64,000 nt of DNA from CAVYTF01 sp963708205 (GCA_963708205.1 OY970196.1:1674001-1738000), one strand, 5' to 3'. Shown: positions 37,328-45,849, counted from the stretch's first letter. The notes: generated by a model not told the origin, from the letters alone. A program made the numbers and translations.

Positions 37328-37492
37328 ATGAAAAATAAATTTCTTCTTACTTCATTATTTTTTGTGCTAATCAGTTTTTCATCTTGCCAGTTAATCGGAG
37401 ATATTTTCAAAGCAGGCGTTTGGGTAGGCGTCCTAATTGTTCTTGTTATTGTGGTATTGCTAATTTGGGTTATTTCAAAATATGCTGATTAA
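37328..37492 (+). CDS. Small lipoprotein-like membrane protein (54 aa)
   Basis: The frame starts at ATG 37328. An N-terminal signal (FLLTSLFFVLISFSS) ends in Cys20, with the lipobox-like SFSSCQ. A short GDIFKAGVWVG leads to a second hydrophobic segment (LIVLVIVVLLIWVIS) and a charged end KYAD. So it may be a lipoprotein with a membrane helix. Small proteins with this layout (lipobox, IFKAG, helix) recur in Bacteroidota as far as I remember. Function unknown. Confidence 0.65.
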   Translation: MKNKFLLTSLFFVLISFSSCQLIGDIFKAGVWVGVLIVLVIVVLLIWVISKYAD

Positions 37493-37557
37493 ATCTCAGT
37501 AAATTTCATTGTTATCTCTTTAATATTCTATGTAGCTGCTGAGAAAAATTAATACTC

Positions 37558-37989
37558 ATGCATGATAAGAAATACACTATTGATATAATTGATAAGGTAC
37601 TTGATGCATGTTATAAAAATAATCCGGATGGTATTTTTATTCAAAGCCTGATGCATCAATATGAAGAACGCGGCAACCTAAGTAAAAAGCAACTGGAGGG
37701 TTTATATTTAAAGGCAAAAAATGTAAATGATATTCCTGAAAGTTGGCTCGGAACATTAGAGGCAATTATAAAAAAAATGCCAACGCGTTATAAATCTGCT
37801 CTTCCTGAAAAAAAACCTTTATTTGAGAAAGATAAAATTGTTGGTGAAACAATAGCGCACCTTTTAGCAAAAGCGCCTCAACATAAACAAGTTTTATTTT
37901 TAAAAAAGAAGTATGATAATAATGAAATATTATCAGCGACAGAAATTGCAGAATTAGTAAAATTCAGAAAGCTGCTTGATAAAAAATAA
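37558..37989 (+). CDS. Hypothetical helical protein (143 aa)
   Basis: The product is soluble and helix-rich, with no signal peptide or membrane segment. Visible blocks are IDIIDKVLDACYKNNPDGIFIQSLMHQYEERGNLSKKQLEGL and a C-terminal HLLAKAPQHKQVLFLKKKYDNNEILSATEIAELVKFRKLL. The two parts look alike: a hydrophobic helix followed by a loop and LSKKQ or LSATE, which may be a duplicated helical hairpin. I do not recognise a family. It lies 65 bases after the small lipoprotein gene and may share its transcript. Confidence 0.7.
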   Translation: MHDKKYTIDIIDKVLDACYKNNPDGIFIQSLMHQYEERGNLSKKQLEGLYLKAKNVNDIPESWLGTLEAIIKKMPTRYKSALPEKKPLFEKDKIVGETIAHLLAKAPQHKQVLFLKKKYDNNEILSATEIAELVKFRKLLDKK

Positions 37990-38018
37990 CAAGAACTTTT
38001 TCCTGATAATAAAAAAGC

Positions 38019-38179
38019 TGTAGGGGCAGGAGTCGAACCTGCACGAGGCAGTTAGCTGCAGTACAAAGTCCGGTGGTCAACCCCGGTCCGCGTTTCCGCG
38101 GGCTCTATGCTGCGTTTATCCTGTTGTCCTCACCCCCGAGACGAGAGGGCATGTCTGCCAAAGATTTCATCACCCCACA
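38019..38179 (-). ncRNA. Structured RNA with tRNA-like ends (tmRNA-like), unidentified
   Basis: Read on the minus strand, the ends pair as a 7-bp acceptor stem (TGTGGGG with CCCTACA, one G-T pair). A perfect T-arm GCAGG-TTCGACT-CCTGC precedes the 3' strand, and a tRNA-like D-region (TGATGAAATCTTTGGCAGAC) follows the 5' strand. A helix GCAGACA/TGTACTGC with one bulged A closes the interior, as helix 2 does in tmRNA. Inside are a possible pseudoknot (CCCTC/GGGGG plus CTC/GAG), a frame reading EDNRINAA-stop, a GAAA-capped hairpin CCGCG/CGCGG, and CCGGGG/CCACCGG. A consensus promoter lies upstream and six T downstream. It is far shorter than normal tmRNA (350-400 nt) and too long for a tRNA. Confidence 0.6.
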
Positions 38180-38199
38180 AAGTTTAAGAACTTAAAAAT

Positions 38200-38231
38200 C
38201 AAAATTAAGTAAATCAACTAATACTTGCAAA
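38200..38231 (-). promoter_or_regulatory. Promoter of the tRNA-like RNA
   Basis: On the minus strand TTTG (38231-38228) and TAATTTTG (38207-38200) are 20 bases apart, a full match to the Bacteroidota consensus. The predicted RNA 5' end is about 20 bases downstream. Confidence 0.75.
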
Positions 38232-38314
38232 TATTTCAATCCTTATTTAAAACATATAGTTATTATTCAAAATTATCCTATTTTTATTGAATAATATTTA
38301 TTATACCTTAGAAA

Positions 38315-38794
38315 ATGGCGAATAAATTAAATCTTGACAAACTCGATCTTCAGATCATCCAGGAAATGATGGAAGACGCTCAAATCTCTTATGCTGATTT
38401 AGGAAAAAAATTATTTGTTTCCGGAGGAACAATTCATGTAAGAATAAAAAAACTGCAGGAATGTGGCGTTGTAAAAGGCACACGGCTAAGCGTTGATATT
38501 AAATCTTTAGGCTATGATGTTATCGCTTTTATAGGAATTTTTTTAGAGAAAAGTTCGTTGTATGATACTGTAGCAAAAGAGTTGAAAAAAATTCCTGAGA
38601 TCGTGCGGCTAAATTATACAACAGGAAATTACAGCATGTTTGCAGAAATTGTTTGCAAAGATATTCGCCAGTTGCGTTTTGTATTGCATGATGAGTTGCA
38701 AAAAATCAAAGGCATTGAACGCACAGAAACATTCATTTCTTTGGATGAAAGTTTTGTTAGAAATGTATTGGTTAATTCTGATGATAATAAATAA
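38315..38794 (+). CDS. Lrp/AsnC family transcriptional regulator
   Basis: The 159-residue protein has an N-terminal winged helix (LDLQIIQEMMEDAQISYADLGKKLFVSGGTIHVRIKKLQECGVV). A C-terminal RAM/ligand-binding domain (about 68-150, with IAFIGIFLEKS and TTGNYSMFAEIVCKDIRQL) follows. Such proteins sense amino acids and act as octamers on DNA. The adjacent genes give no clear target. It is convergent with the ABC permease gene, six bases apart, and divergent from the tRNA-like RNA. Confidence 0.93.
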   Translation: MANKLNLDKLDLQIIQEMMEDAQISYADLGKKLFVSGGTIHVRIKKLQECGVVKGTRLSVDIKSLGYDVIAFIGIFLEKSSLYDTVAKELKKIPEIVRLNYTTGNYSMFAEIVCKDIRQLRFVLHDELQKIKGIERTETFISLDESFVRNVLVNSDDNK

Positions 38795-38800
38795 ATTGAT

Positions 38801-39871
38801 TTAATTTTTTACATCAAGCACATCACGGAGACCATTTCCCAATAAATTAAACGCAAGTACTAACAGCATGATTGCAATGCCAGGCGCAATGGCAAGTATT
38901 GCATTGTTTGTGATGATAAAATTGTAATTTTCTTTTATCATCAATCCCCAGCTTGGCTGCGGCGGCTGCACACCAATTCCAAGAAAACTAAGACCAGATT
39001 CTATTAAAATTGCTGATGCAAAATTGCTTGCAGCAATAACGATAATTGGTCCAATAATGTTTGGTAAAATATGTTTGAAAATAATTCTGCTATCGCTGAA
39101 ACCCAAAGCCTGCGCGGCTTCCACGTACTCTAAATTCCGGATTGTCATTACCTGGCCGCGTACAAGTCTTGCAACATTCACCCACATCGTTAAGCCAATT
39201 GCAATAAATACCTGCCAAAAACCTTTGCCCAAAACAAGTGTAATAGCAAATACTAAGAGCAATGTTGGAATGCTCCAGATCACGTTGATGAACCACATAA
39301 TTATTGCATCAATTTTGCCCTTGTAATAACCTGCGAACGCACCTAGTAAAATACCAATAGTGAGTGAAATGACGACTGCAATAAATCCCACGCTTAAGCT
39401 AACACGTGAGCCAATAATAATGCGGCTTAAAATATCTCTGCCGAATTTATCTGTGCCAAGTAAAAATCTTTTATGAACAACACCTCCAATTTGGTTGAAA
39501 GCATAACTTTTTTTTTCAGAAACATTTTCATCAATAAAATTCTCTGCGCTGATACTATCATTTTTTTTGGTGTAAGAAATGATTGGAATGAAATCATACA
39601 CGTCTTCTTTGCCGTTAAAGAATTCATCAAAAAACCTTTGCTGATTGATCTTTTCTTTTTTTATCAAAAGAAAATTCATGCTGAAACCTGCACCCTGATT
39701 GGCTATTTCAGGAATAATGCGGTTGGCATTTGGAGAATTGTCAGGAGCAATAATATATGCAAAAACAGAACAAATTATTGCACAGCAAATAATAACAATA
39801 CCAAATAATGCACTTTTATTTTTTAAAAGTTTCTTCCAGAAAATTGATTGATATTTATTTTTAGGTTTCAA
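38801..39871 (-). CDS. ABC transporter permease (OppC/DppC type)
   Basis: The 356-residue protein has an N-terminal helix (LFGIVIICCAIICSVFAYII). A periplasmic insert of about 85 residues precedes the BPD_transp_1 domain. LGTDKFGRDILSRIIIGSRVSL is the OppC signature, and the EAA loop reads EAAQALGFSDSRIIFKHILPN. Peptide or nickel import is typical. No ATPase, second permease or binding-protein gene is adjacent. The frame is closed by a stop directly before TTG 39871, so TTG must be the start. Confidence 0.9.
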   Translation of the reverse strand: MKPKNKYQSIFWKKLLKNKSALFGIVIICCAIICSVFAYIIAPDNSPNANRIIPEIANQGAGFSMNFLLIKKEKINQQRFFDEFFNGKEDVYDFIPIISYTKKNDSISAENFIDENVSEKKSYAFNQIGGVVHKRFLLGTDKFGRDILSRIIIGSRVSLSVGFIAVVISLTIGILLGAFAGYYKGKIDAIIMWFINVIWSIPTLLLVFAITLVLGKGFWQVFIAIGLTMWVNVARLVRGQVMTIRNLEYVEAAQALGFSDSRIIFKHILPNIIGPIIVIAASNFASAILIESGLSFLGIGVQPPQPSWGLMIKENYNFIITNNAILAIAPGIAIMLLVLAFNLLGNGLRDVLDVKN

Positions 39872-39901
39872 TTAATTTCTTTTGTCCTTATGAAGTTGGC
39901 A

Positions 39902-41059
39902 TCATTTTACACTTCTTCCTTTCCATTCATATGATCCAAATTTTCCTAAAAAACCTGCTACAATTGTATAAAGAATATGGATTGGCTGCATGATTGGAAA
40001 CCACCATAATAATTTTTTCATTGAAAAAAAGTCTGCAACAGGAAACATAAATGATAGTTCAACAATCGTTTTTCCTGCCAATAAAATGAGCCAGAATTTT
40101 AAATAAAAAAGAGAATAAAAAGCAAGGAATGGCAATATGAATAAATACAAATTGAAGCAATAAACAAGCAACAAAGTAAGAAAGATCTTTTTATCATCAT
40201 AGCTTGTCGCTTTGCTTGCCCAGCGAATTCTTTGATTGAAAAATTTTTTCCAGCTTTCTTGTGAAAGTGTTGATATGACTGCATTTGGGTTAAATAAATA
40301 ACCAAGCTGATTGGGAAATGCACTCTTTATTTTGTGCATCAAAAGCATATCATCACCACTTGCAATGTTGTCAATATTTTTGAAACCGTTCACACTTTCA
40401 AATGCTGATTTCTTATAACAAAGATTTGCACCATTGCACATACTCAAAAACCCTGCAGAAACAGAAGCAGCAGTAATTCCTTGCAGACTAATAAAATCAA
40501 GACATTGAAAAATGGGAAGAAATTTTTTTTTGTTAATGAACATTACAGGAGCCGCAATAAAGACAACTTTGTTCTTTTGAATATATTGATCAAATAATTT
40601 CAGCCAATTTTTTTGGGCGGTGCAATCTGCATCTGTTGTGATGATCCAATCAAACTTAGCTTTTGAAATGCCTGTTTCAATTGCTTTCTTTTTGTATGAA
40701 TTCAGTTTTGCATCAACAATTTTTTTCAATTCAATTATTTGGATATTTGAAAGTTTTTGTTGCAGATTCTGTGCAACAGAAACAGTTTTATCTTCTGAAA
40801 AATCATCAACAATAATTACCTCAAAAAGATCTGTCGGGTAATTATTTTTAAAAATTGAATTTATAACATTTTCAATATTAGCTTCTTCGTTCCTTGCGGC
40901 AATGATGATGGAAAAGCCAGTGCCAGCAATAATTTCAGAAGAAAAAGGGAATTGCTTTAATCTTAAAAACCATTTTTGATAAGTTGTAATTAAAACGCAG
41001 TAGCCGCCAAATAAAATGCTGAATAAAATAATATTCAAAATATAAATAGCTTGCTGCAT
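39902..41059 (-). CDS. Membrane-associated family 2 glycosyltransferase
   Basis: The 385-residue protein has an N-terminal membrane helix (IYILNIILFSILFGGYCVLI). The GT-A core shows SIIIAARNEEANIENVINSI, VDDFSEDKTV and ITTDADCTAQKNW; the product site is SGDDMLLMHKI and QRIRWASKA (QxxRW). Two to three C-terminal helices complete it. This layout is that of processive or lipid-linked sugar transferases. It shares a strand with the alpha/beta hydrolase gene 20 bases upstream. Confidence 0.88.
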   Translation of the reverse strand: MQQAIYILNIILFSILFGGYCVLITTYQKWFLRLKQFPFSSEIIAGTGFSIIIAARNEEANIENVINSIFKNNYPTDLFEVIIVDDFSEDKTVSVAQNLQQKLSNIQIIELKKIVDAKLNSYKKKAIETGISKAKFDWIITTDADCTAQKNWLKLFDQYIQKNKVVFIAAPVMFINKKKFLPIFQCLDFISLQGITAASVSAGFLSMCNGANLCYKKSAFESVNGFKNIDNIASGDDMLLMHKIKSAFPNQLGYLFNPNAVISTLSQESWKKFFNQRIRWASKATSYDDKKIFLTLLLVYCFNLYLFILPFLAFYSLFYLKFWLILLAGKTIVELSFMFPVADFFSMKKLLWWFPIMQPIHILYTIVAGFLGKFGSYEWKGRSVK

Positions 41060-41079
41060 GAAGCAAAGAAACTTATTAA

Positions 41080-41898
41080 TTAGCGAGAGAAGAAATCAAC
41101 TATTGCAGGCAAATATTTTTCTTCTAAAAGCCGGTGGCCTGCATCTATAATTTTTATTTTAACCGTTGGATTATTTTTTCGTAAAAATGAACTTCGTTTA
41201 CTCAAAATTACATAGTCATATTTGCCAAAAATTACACGCACATCAAGCTTATTTTTTATTATTTCTTTTTTTACCAAAGATAAGTCTGGCCTGAATTTGC
41301 GCATTGTTATCCAGCGTTCATACAAAAGTTTTCTATTGAATTTATCATCAAGATAATAGTGCGCCATATTGATGATATTTTCATCCATTAATTTTAATTT
41401 TTTTGCTGCGCGCAACATATAAAAAACTGCCTGCGGCGTATCTACTGCTTTTCGCGAAAGACGGTTTCCAAATTTTGTTTGAGTAGATAAGTAATACCAA
41501 AAGTTTTTATGTAAACCGTCAGGCGCTAATAAAAATACTTGGGCGATTTCCTGCGGTATCAATTCAATTAATTGCAATGCAACTCTTCCGCCCAAACTGT
41601 AACCAAGCAAACTAATTTTTTGGTTAGAAAAATTAGTAATACGCTGAATGATGTTTAATAAATCAGAAGGCATAAATGCATCCGTTTCATTCCAGATTGT
41701 TTCACCATGAAAAGGAAGATCAATGCAGAACATCCTGAAGTTCTTACCAATAAAGGGTTCCAGCACATTAAAAGCTTTTCCGTTCTTGCCATAACCATGA
41801 AAGCAAAACAGATTTTTTTCACCTTTTCCAAAAATAGAAAAATGAAAATGTGAATTTTTATATGGAATAGAAATTTCTTCCAGGAAAAATATTTTTAC
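41080..41898 (-). CDS. Alpha/beta hydrolase with no standard start codon before its oxyanion motif
   Basis: The first ATG/GTG/TTG in frame is GTG at 41766, but the frame stays open back to 41913. The residues before it are clearly hydrolase: EISIPYKNSHFHFSIFGKG, then NLFCFHGYGKNGKAFNV, with the HGxG oxyanion element. The catalytic serine lies in LLGYSLGGRVAL, Asp in VIFGKYDYVIL and His in IDAGHRLLEE. The natural start must be a rare codon (GTA 41898, ATA 41892 or CTG 41883), or a frameshift has separated the ATG at 41941. The start is therefore uncertain. It is divergent from the MarR gene. Confidence 0.75.
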   Translation of the reverse strand, partial: VKIFFLEEISIPYKNSHFHFSIFGKGEKNLFCFHGYGKNGKAFNVLEPFIGKNFRMFCIDLPFHGETIWNETDAFMPSDLLNIIQRITNFSNQKISLLGYSLGGRVALQLIELIPQEIAQVFLLAPDGLHKNFWYYLSTQTKFGNRLSRKAVDTPQAVFYMLRAAKKLKLMDENIINMAHYYLDDKFNRKLLYERWITMRKFRPDLSLVKKEIIKNKLDVRVIFGKYDYVILSKRSSFLRKNNPTVKIKIIDAGHRLLEEKYLPAIVDFFSR

Positions 41899-41963
41899 AA
41901 GCTTACATAAATTTTAAGCGAAAAAAACTTTGCGATTTCATAAAGATAACTCAATTTTGAAAT

Positions 41964-41981
41964 TAGTTGCATAAACAACTA
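41964..41981. promoter_or_regulatory. Inverted repeat, probable MarR operator
   Basis: TAGTTG and CAACTA form perfect 6-bp arms separated by six bases (CATAAA). The site ends one base before the marR start codon and lies between the divergent hydrolase and MarR genes. MarR dimers bind such palindromes and commonly repress their own gene. There is no experimental proof. Confidence 0.5.
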
Positions 41982-41982
41982 T

Positions 41983-42429
41983 ATGCCAAACAACCAATTT
42001 AAGCGAGGAGAATTATACAGCGTTATCAATGCGATGGCTGCCGCAGCTATTGGAAGAAGAATGCAAAAAAATTTCCGCAATGCAGGGCTTGATATTACGA
42101 TTGAACAATGGAGTATTTTATATCATTTATGGAAAGAAGATTGTTTGAGCCAGCAGGAATTGTGCAACAAAACTTTTCGCGATAAGCCAAGCATTACTCG
42201 ATTGATAGATAATTTGGAAAAACAAAAATTGGTAAAACGAAATGGTTCGAAAGAAGACAGAAGAAAAAATTTGATTTGTCTTACCGATACTGCAAAACAA
42301 TTGCAGCAGCAAACGATTGACCTTGCAAATCAAACGATGGATGAATGTTTGATTGGGATAACGAAAGATGAAATCGAAACAGTGAAAAGTGTTCTTCAAC
42401 GGGTGTATGATAATTTGAATGGCCTTTAA
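41983..42429 (+). CDS. MarR family transcriptional regulator
   Basis: The 148-residue protein has the MarR winged helix: DITIEQWSILYHLWKEDCLSQQELCNKTFRDKPSITRLIDNLEKQKLVKR, followed by the wing SKEDRRKNLICLT. It is flanked by dimerization helices. It precedes an acyl-CoA dehydrogenase on the same strand by 106 bases, so fatty-acid or aromatic acyl-CoA oxidation is a likely target. The inverted repeat at its start codon suggests autoregulation. Confidence 0.92.
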   Translation: MPNNQFKRGELYSVINAMAAAAIGRRMQKNFRNAGLDITIEQWSILYHLWKEDCLSQQELCNKTFRDKPSITRLIDNLEKQKLVKRNGSKEDRRKNLICLTDTAKQLQQQTIDLANQTMDECLIGITKDEIETVKSVLQRVYDNLNGL

Positions 42430-42457
42430 AATGGAAACTGAAGTTTAATAAATAGAC

Positions 42458-42490
42458 GAACGATGAACGTAGTGCGACGCAACGATGCCT
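42458..42490 (+). repeat. Dispersed intergenic repeat, copy C
   Basis: It begins GAACGATGAACGTAGTGCGA, continues CGCAACGATG, and lies between marR and the acyl-CoA dehydrogenase. It makes a false upstream start (ATG at 42485) for the dehydrogenase frame. Confidence 0.7.
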
Positions 42491-42535
42491 AACCGGAGAG
42501 ATGAGCTTGACAACAAAAATTTAAATAAAATAATT

Positions 42536-44326
42536 ATGGAAACGCTGAAATCAACGTCAGCATTGGCTGGCGGCGAATGGCTGATCAAAGAAAGTAATGC
42601 TGCTGAAACTTTTATTGCAGAAGATTTTAGCGAAGAACAATTGATGGTGATGGAAATGTGCGAGCACTTTTTGGATGTAGAAGTATTGCCAATCCTTGAT
42701 CGCATTGATAAACTCGAGCCCGGTTTAATGCCTTCGTTGCTTGTGAAAGCCGGCGAGCAGGGCTTGCTGTCAACATCGTTTCCCGAACAATATGGCGGAC
42801 TAGGAAAAGACTTTATTACATCAACAATTGTGAATGAAGGGTTGGGCGGAGGATTTTCTTTTTCGGTTGCAATTGCCGCACATACCGGAATTGGTTCATT
42901 GCCGATTTTATATTTTGGAACAGAAGAACAAAAGCAAAAATATATTCCAAAATTGGCAAGCGGAGAATGGAAAGGCGCGTATGGTTTGACTGAACCAAAC
43001 AGCGGCAGCGATGCGCTGGGAGCCAAGACCACAGCGACTTTGAGCGTTGACGGAAAATATTATTTATTGAACGGACAAAAGTGCTGGATCACAAACGGCG
43101 GCTTTGCAGATGTGTATACTGTGTTTGCAAAAATTGATGGAGATAAATTTAGTGCATTCATTGTTGAGCGAGGTTTTGAAGGATTTACACAAGGCGCGGA
43201 AGAACATAAAATGGGTATCAAAGGTTCCTCAACGGTGCAGCTTTATTTCCAGGATTGTAAAGTACCCGTTGAAAATGTTTTGGGAGAAATTGGTCGCGGT
43301 CACATCATCGCTTTCAACATTTTAAATATCGGGCGGCTCAAACTTTGCGCAGCTGCATTGGGAGGTGCCAAACGTGCGGCAACAACTTCAATTCAATATG
43401 CAAAAGCGCGTGAACAGTTTAAAGTTTCTATTTCAAAATTTGGTGCGATAAAACACAAGCTTGCTGAAATGGCGATTCAAATGTGGGTTGCAGAAAGTGC
43501 ATTATATAGAACTGCAAAATGGGTTGATGATAAAGAAACTGATTTGGTGAATGAAGGATTGAGCGTTGAAAAAGCTTTGCTTGGCGCGGCTGAAGAATAT
43601 GCAATTGAATGCGCGATCTTAAAAGTTGCGGGGAGCGAAGCGCTTGATTTTGTAGTGGATGAAGGCGTGCAAATTCACGGGGGCAACGGTTTCAGCGATG
43701 AGTATGTTATTTCAAGAGCATATCGTGATAGTCGTATCAACAGAATTTATGAAGGAACAAATGAGATCAATCGTTTATTAATTGTCGACATGGTTTTGAA
43801 ACGCGCAATGAAGGGCAAGCTGGATTTGATGACTCCTGCAATGAATGTTACTAAAGAATTGATGAGCATTCCTGATTTTAGCAATGATGATGAAAGCGCT
43901 TTTACAAATGAAAAAAAATACATCGTCAATTTTAAAAAGGCTTTGCTGATGGTTGCAGGTGCAGCGGTGCAAAAGCTGATGATGAAGCTCGATAAAGAAC
44001 AGGAAATATTGATGAACATTGCTGATATGGCAATCAATATTTTTCTTGGTGAAAGTGCTTTGCTTCGTGTAATGAAGCTGTCTGAAAAAAATGGACAAGC
44101 AGCAACGGCTTATCAAACACTGATGATGCAGACTTATTTGTACGATGCTGCTGATAAAATAAACAAAGCAGGAAAAGATGTACTGAACAGTTTTGCCGAA
44201 GGCGATGAATTGAAAATGATGCACATTGGACTGAAGCGTTTTACAAAAGTGGATGCATACAATTCAAAAGAATCGAGAAGAAAAATTTCTGATAAAATGG
44301 TTGAAGAGAATAAGTATTGTTTTTAA
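42536..44326 (+). CDS. Acyl-CoA dehydrogenase (long, VLCAD/ACAD9-like form)
   Basis: The 596-residue flavoprotein oxidizes acyl-CoA to enoyl-CoA in beta-oxidation. N-terminal, middle and C-terminal ACAD domains are seen: GAYGLTEPNSGSDALGAKT, then CWITNGGFADVYTVFAKID, and RIYEGTNEINRLLIVDM, whose Glu is the usual catalytic base. About 150 further residues form a C-terminal helical domain as in very-long-chain enzymes. I place the start at 42536 (METLKSTSALAGGEW). The 17 extra upstream codons come partly from a dispersed repeat. It is convergent with lysS, two bases apart. Confidence 0.94.
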   Translation: METLKSTSALAGGEWLIKESNAAETFIAEDFSEEQLMVMEMCEHFLDVEVLPILDRIDKLEPGLMPSLLVKAGEQGLLSTSFPEQYGGLGKDFITSTIVNEGLGGGFSFSVAIAAHTGIGSLPILYFGTEEQKQKYIPKLASGEWKGAYGLTEPNSGSDALGAKTTATLSVDGKYYLLNGQKCWITNGGFADVYTVFAKIDGDKFSAFIVERGFEGFTQGAEEHKMGIKGSSTVQLYFQDCKVPVENVLGEIGRGHIIAFNILNIGRLKLCAAALGGAKRAATTSIQYAKAREQFKVSISKFGAIKHKLAEMAIQMWVAESALYRTAKWVDDKETDLVNEGLSVEKALLGAAEEYAIECAILKVAGSEALDFVVDEGVQIHGGNGFSDEYVISRAYRDSRINRIYEGTNEINRLLIVDMVLKRAMKGKLDLMTPAMNVTKELMSIPDFSNDDESAFTNEKKYIVNFKKALLMVAGAAVQKLMMKLDKEQEILMNIADMAINIFLGESALLRVMKLSEKNGQAATAYQTLMMQTYLYDAADKINKAGKDVLNSFAEGDELKMMHIGLKRFTKVDAYNSKESRRKISDKMVEENKYCF

Positions 44327-44328
44327 AA

Positions 44329-45849
44329 TTAATCAGAAGATTTCTCAGGTCTCATCTGTGGAAAAAACAAAACATCCTGAATACTGGCTTGGTTTGTCAT
44401 CAGCATTACCAGCCTGTCAATGCCAATGCCAATGCCACTTGCAGGCGGCATGCCATATTCAAGCGCACGTAAAAAATCATGGTCAATGAACATTGCTTCA
44501 TTGTCTCCGCGTTCCATTAACTTAGCTTGTTCCTCAAATCTTTCACGCTGGTCAATCGGATCATTAAGTTCACTGTAAGCATTTGCAAGTTCTTTTCCAT
44601 TCACCAATAATTCAAATCTTTCAACCAGTCCTTTTTTGCTGCGGTGTTTTTTTGTAAGCGGGCTCATTTCAACGGGATAATCAATGATGAATGTTGGCTG
44701 AATAAATTTACGTTCAGAAGTTTCACTAAAAATTTCATCTATCAGTTTTCCTTTGCCAATATTCGCATCAACTTCAATATGCAGATGTTTGCAAACATCG
44801 CGCAATGCAGCTTCATCCATTTCACTTACATCAATATTTGTATTTTCTTTTATCGCATCAAAAATAGAAACCCGTTTGAAAGGTGCTTTAAAACTGATGG
44901 TTTCCTCACCAACTTTTATTTCTGTTGTGCCATGCAAAGCAAGCGTGAGTTGCTCGAGCAATTGCTCTGTTGTTTCCATCATCCAGAAATAATCTTTGTA
45001 CGCTGTGTACCATTCAAGGATCGTAAATTCAGGATTGTGCGTGCGGTCCATTCCTTCATTTCTAAAGTCGCGGCTGAATTCATATACCCAGTCAAACCCA
45101 CCAACGATAAGCCTTTTGAGATAAAGCTCATTTGCAATTCTTAAATAAAAAGGCACATCCAAAGCATTGTGATGTGTGATGAAAGGTCTTGCAACAGCGC
45201 CGCCGGGAATTGCCTGCAGTACAGGAGTTTCAACTTCAAGCGCGCCGTGTTCATTTAAAAAACTGCGAATATTATTGATGAGTCTTGTGCGAAGAATGAA
45301 CGTGTCTTTTACATCAGGATTTATAATGAGATCTGCATAACGCTGGCGATAACGAAACTCCGGATCAGTAACTGCATCATGTACATTCCCTTCTTCATCG
45401 CGTTTTACAACGGGCAATGGTTTCAATGATTTTGAAAGCAGCGTAAATGTTTGCGCGTGAATAGAAGTTTCACCGGTTCTTGTTATAAAAACAAAACCTG
45501 TAACGCCAATGATATCGCCAAGATCAATCAAATGCTTGATGACTTTATCAAACAAAGTTTTGTCTTCGCCGGGGCAGATATCATCTTTACGAACATACAA
45601 TTGAATGATGCCTTTGCTGTCCTGAATTTTTATAAAAAAAACTTTTCCCTTATCATTCAAACTCATTATTCTTCCTGCAATACAAACATTCGCAAACTGC
45701 TCTTTTTTTTCTTCCGTAAAATGATTTTTGATGTCTGCAGAATAATGAGACACAGGATATAACGCTGCCGGATATGCGTCGAGACCTAGTGTTTCAAGCT
45801 CTTTCAATTTTTCTCTGCGAATAATTTCCTGCTCTGATAAATTGCTCAT
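44329..45849 (-). CDS. lysS: Lysine--tRNA ligase (class II)
   Basis: The 506-residue enzyme has the usual length. An OB-fold anticodon domain is at about 55-165 (VCIAGRIMSLNDKGKVFFIKIQD). The class II core shows PVLQAIPGGAVARPFITHHNALD, motif 2 FRNEGMDRTHNPEFTILEWY and motif 3 GIGIGIDRLVML. The start is the ATG at 45849; one TTG codon in frame precedes it. A -7-like box TATCTTTG lies about 60 bases upstream at 45910-45917. Confidence 0.97.
   Translation of the reverse strand: MSNLSEQEIIRREKLKELETLGLDAYPAALYPVSHYSADIKNHFTEEKKEQFANVCIAGRIMSLNDKGKVFFIKIQDSKGIIQLYVRKDDICPGEDKTLFDKVIKHLIDLGDIIGVTGFVFITRTGETSIHAQTFTLLSKSLKPLPVVKRDEEGNVHDAVTDPEFRYRQRYADLIINPDVKDTFILRTRLINNIRSFLNEHGALEVETPVLQAIPGGAVARPFITHHNALDVPFYLRIANELYLKRLIVGGFDWVYEFSRDFRNEGMDRTHNPEFTILEWYTAYKDYFWMMETTEQLLEQLTLALHGTTEIKVGEETISFKAPFKRVSIFDAIKENTNIDVSEMDEAALRDVCKHLHIEVDANIGKGKLIDEIFSETSERKFIQPTFIIDYPVEMSPLTKKHRSKKGLVERFELLVNGKELANAYSELNDPIDQRERFEEQAKLMERGDNEAMFIDHDFLRALEYGMPPASGIGIGIDRLVMLMTNQASIQDVLFFPQMRPEKSSD

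Noticed and set aside
38150..38179. Hammerhead-like motif (TGATGA followed by GAAA) in the tRNA-like RNA
   Set aside because: The required CUGANGA core and flanking helices are absent; the match is too short.
38019..38179. Ordinary tRNA-Leu, intron-containing tRNA, RNase P RNA, SRP RNA or 6S RNA as explanation of the structured RNA
   Set aside because: The would-be anticodon loop lacks U33 and a Leu anticodon, the length is wrong for a tRNA, and the conserved cores of the other RNAs are not seen.
42445..43032. A 195-codon minus-strand open frame opposite the acyl-CoA dehydrogenase
   Set aside because: It is antisense to a well-conserved enzyme, has Ser/Pro-rich shadow composition and no recognisable motif.
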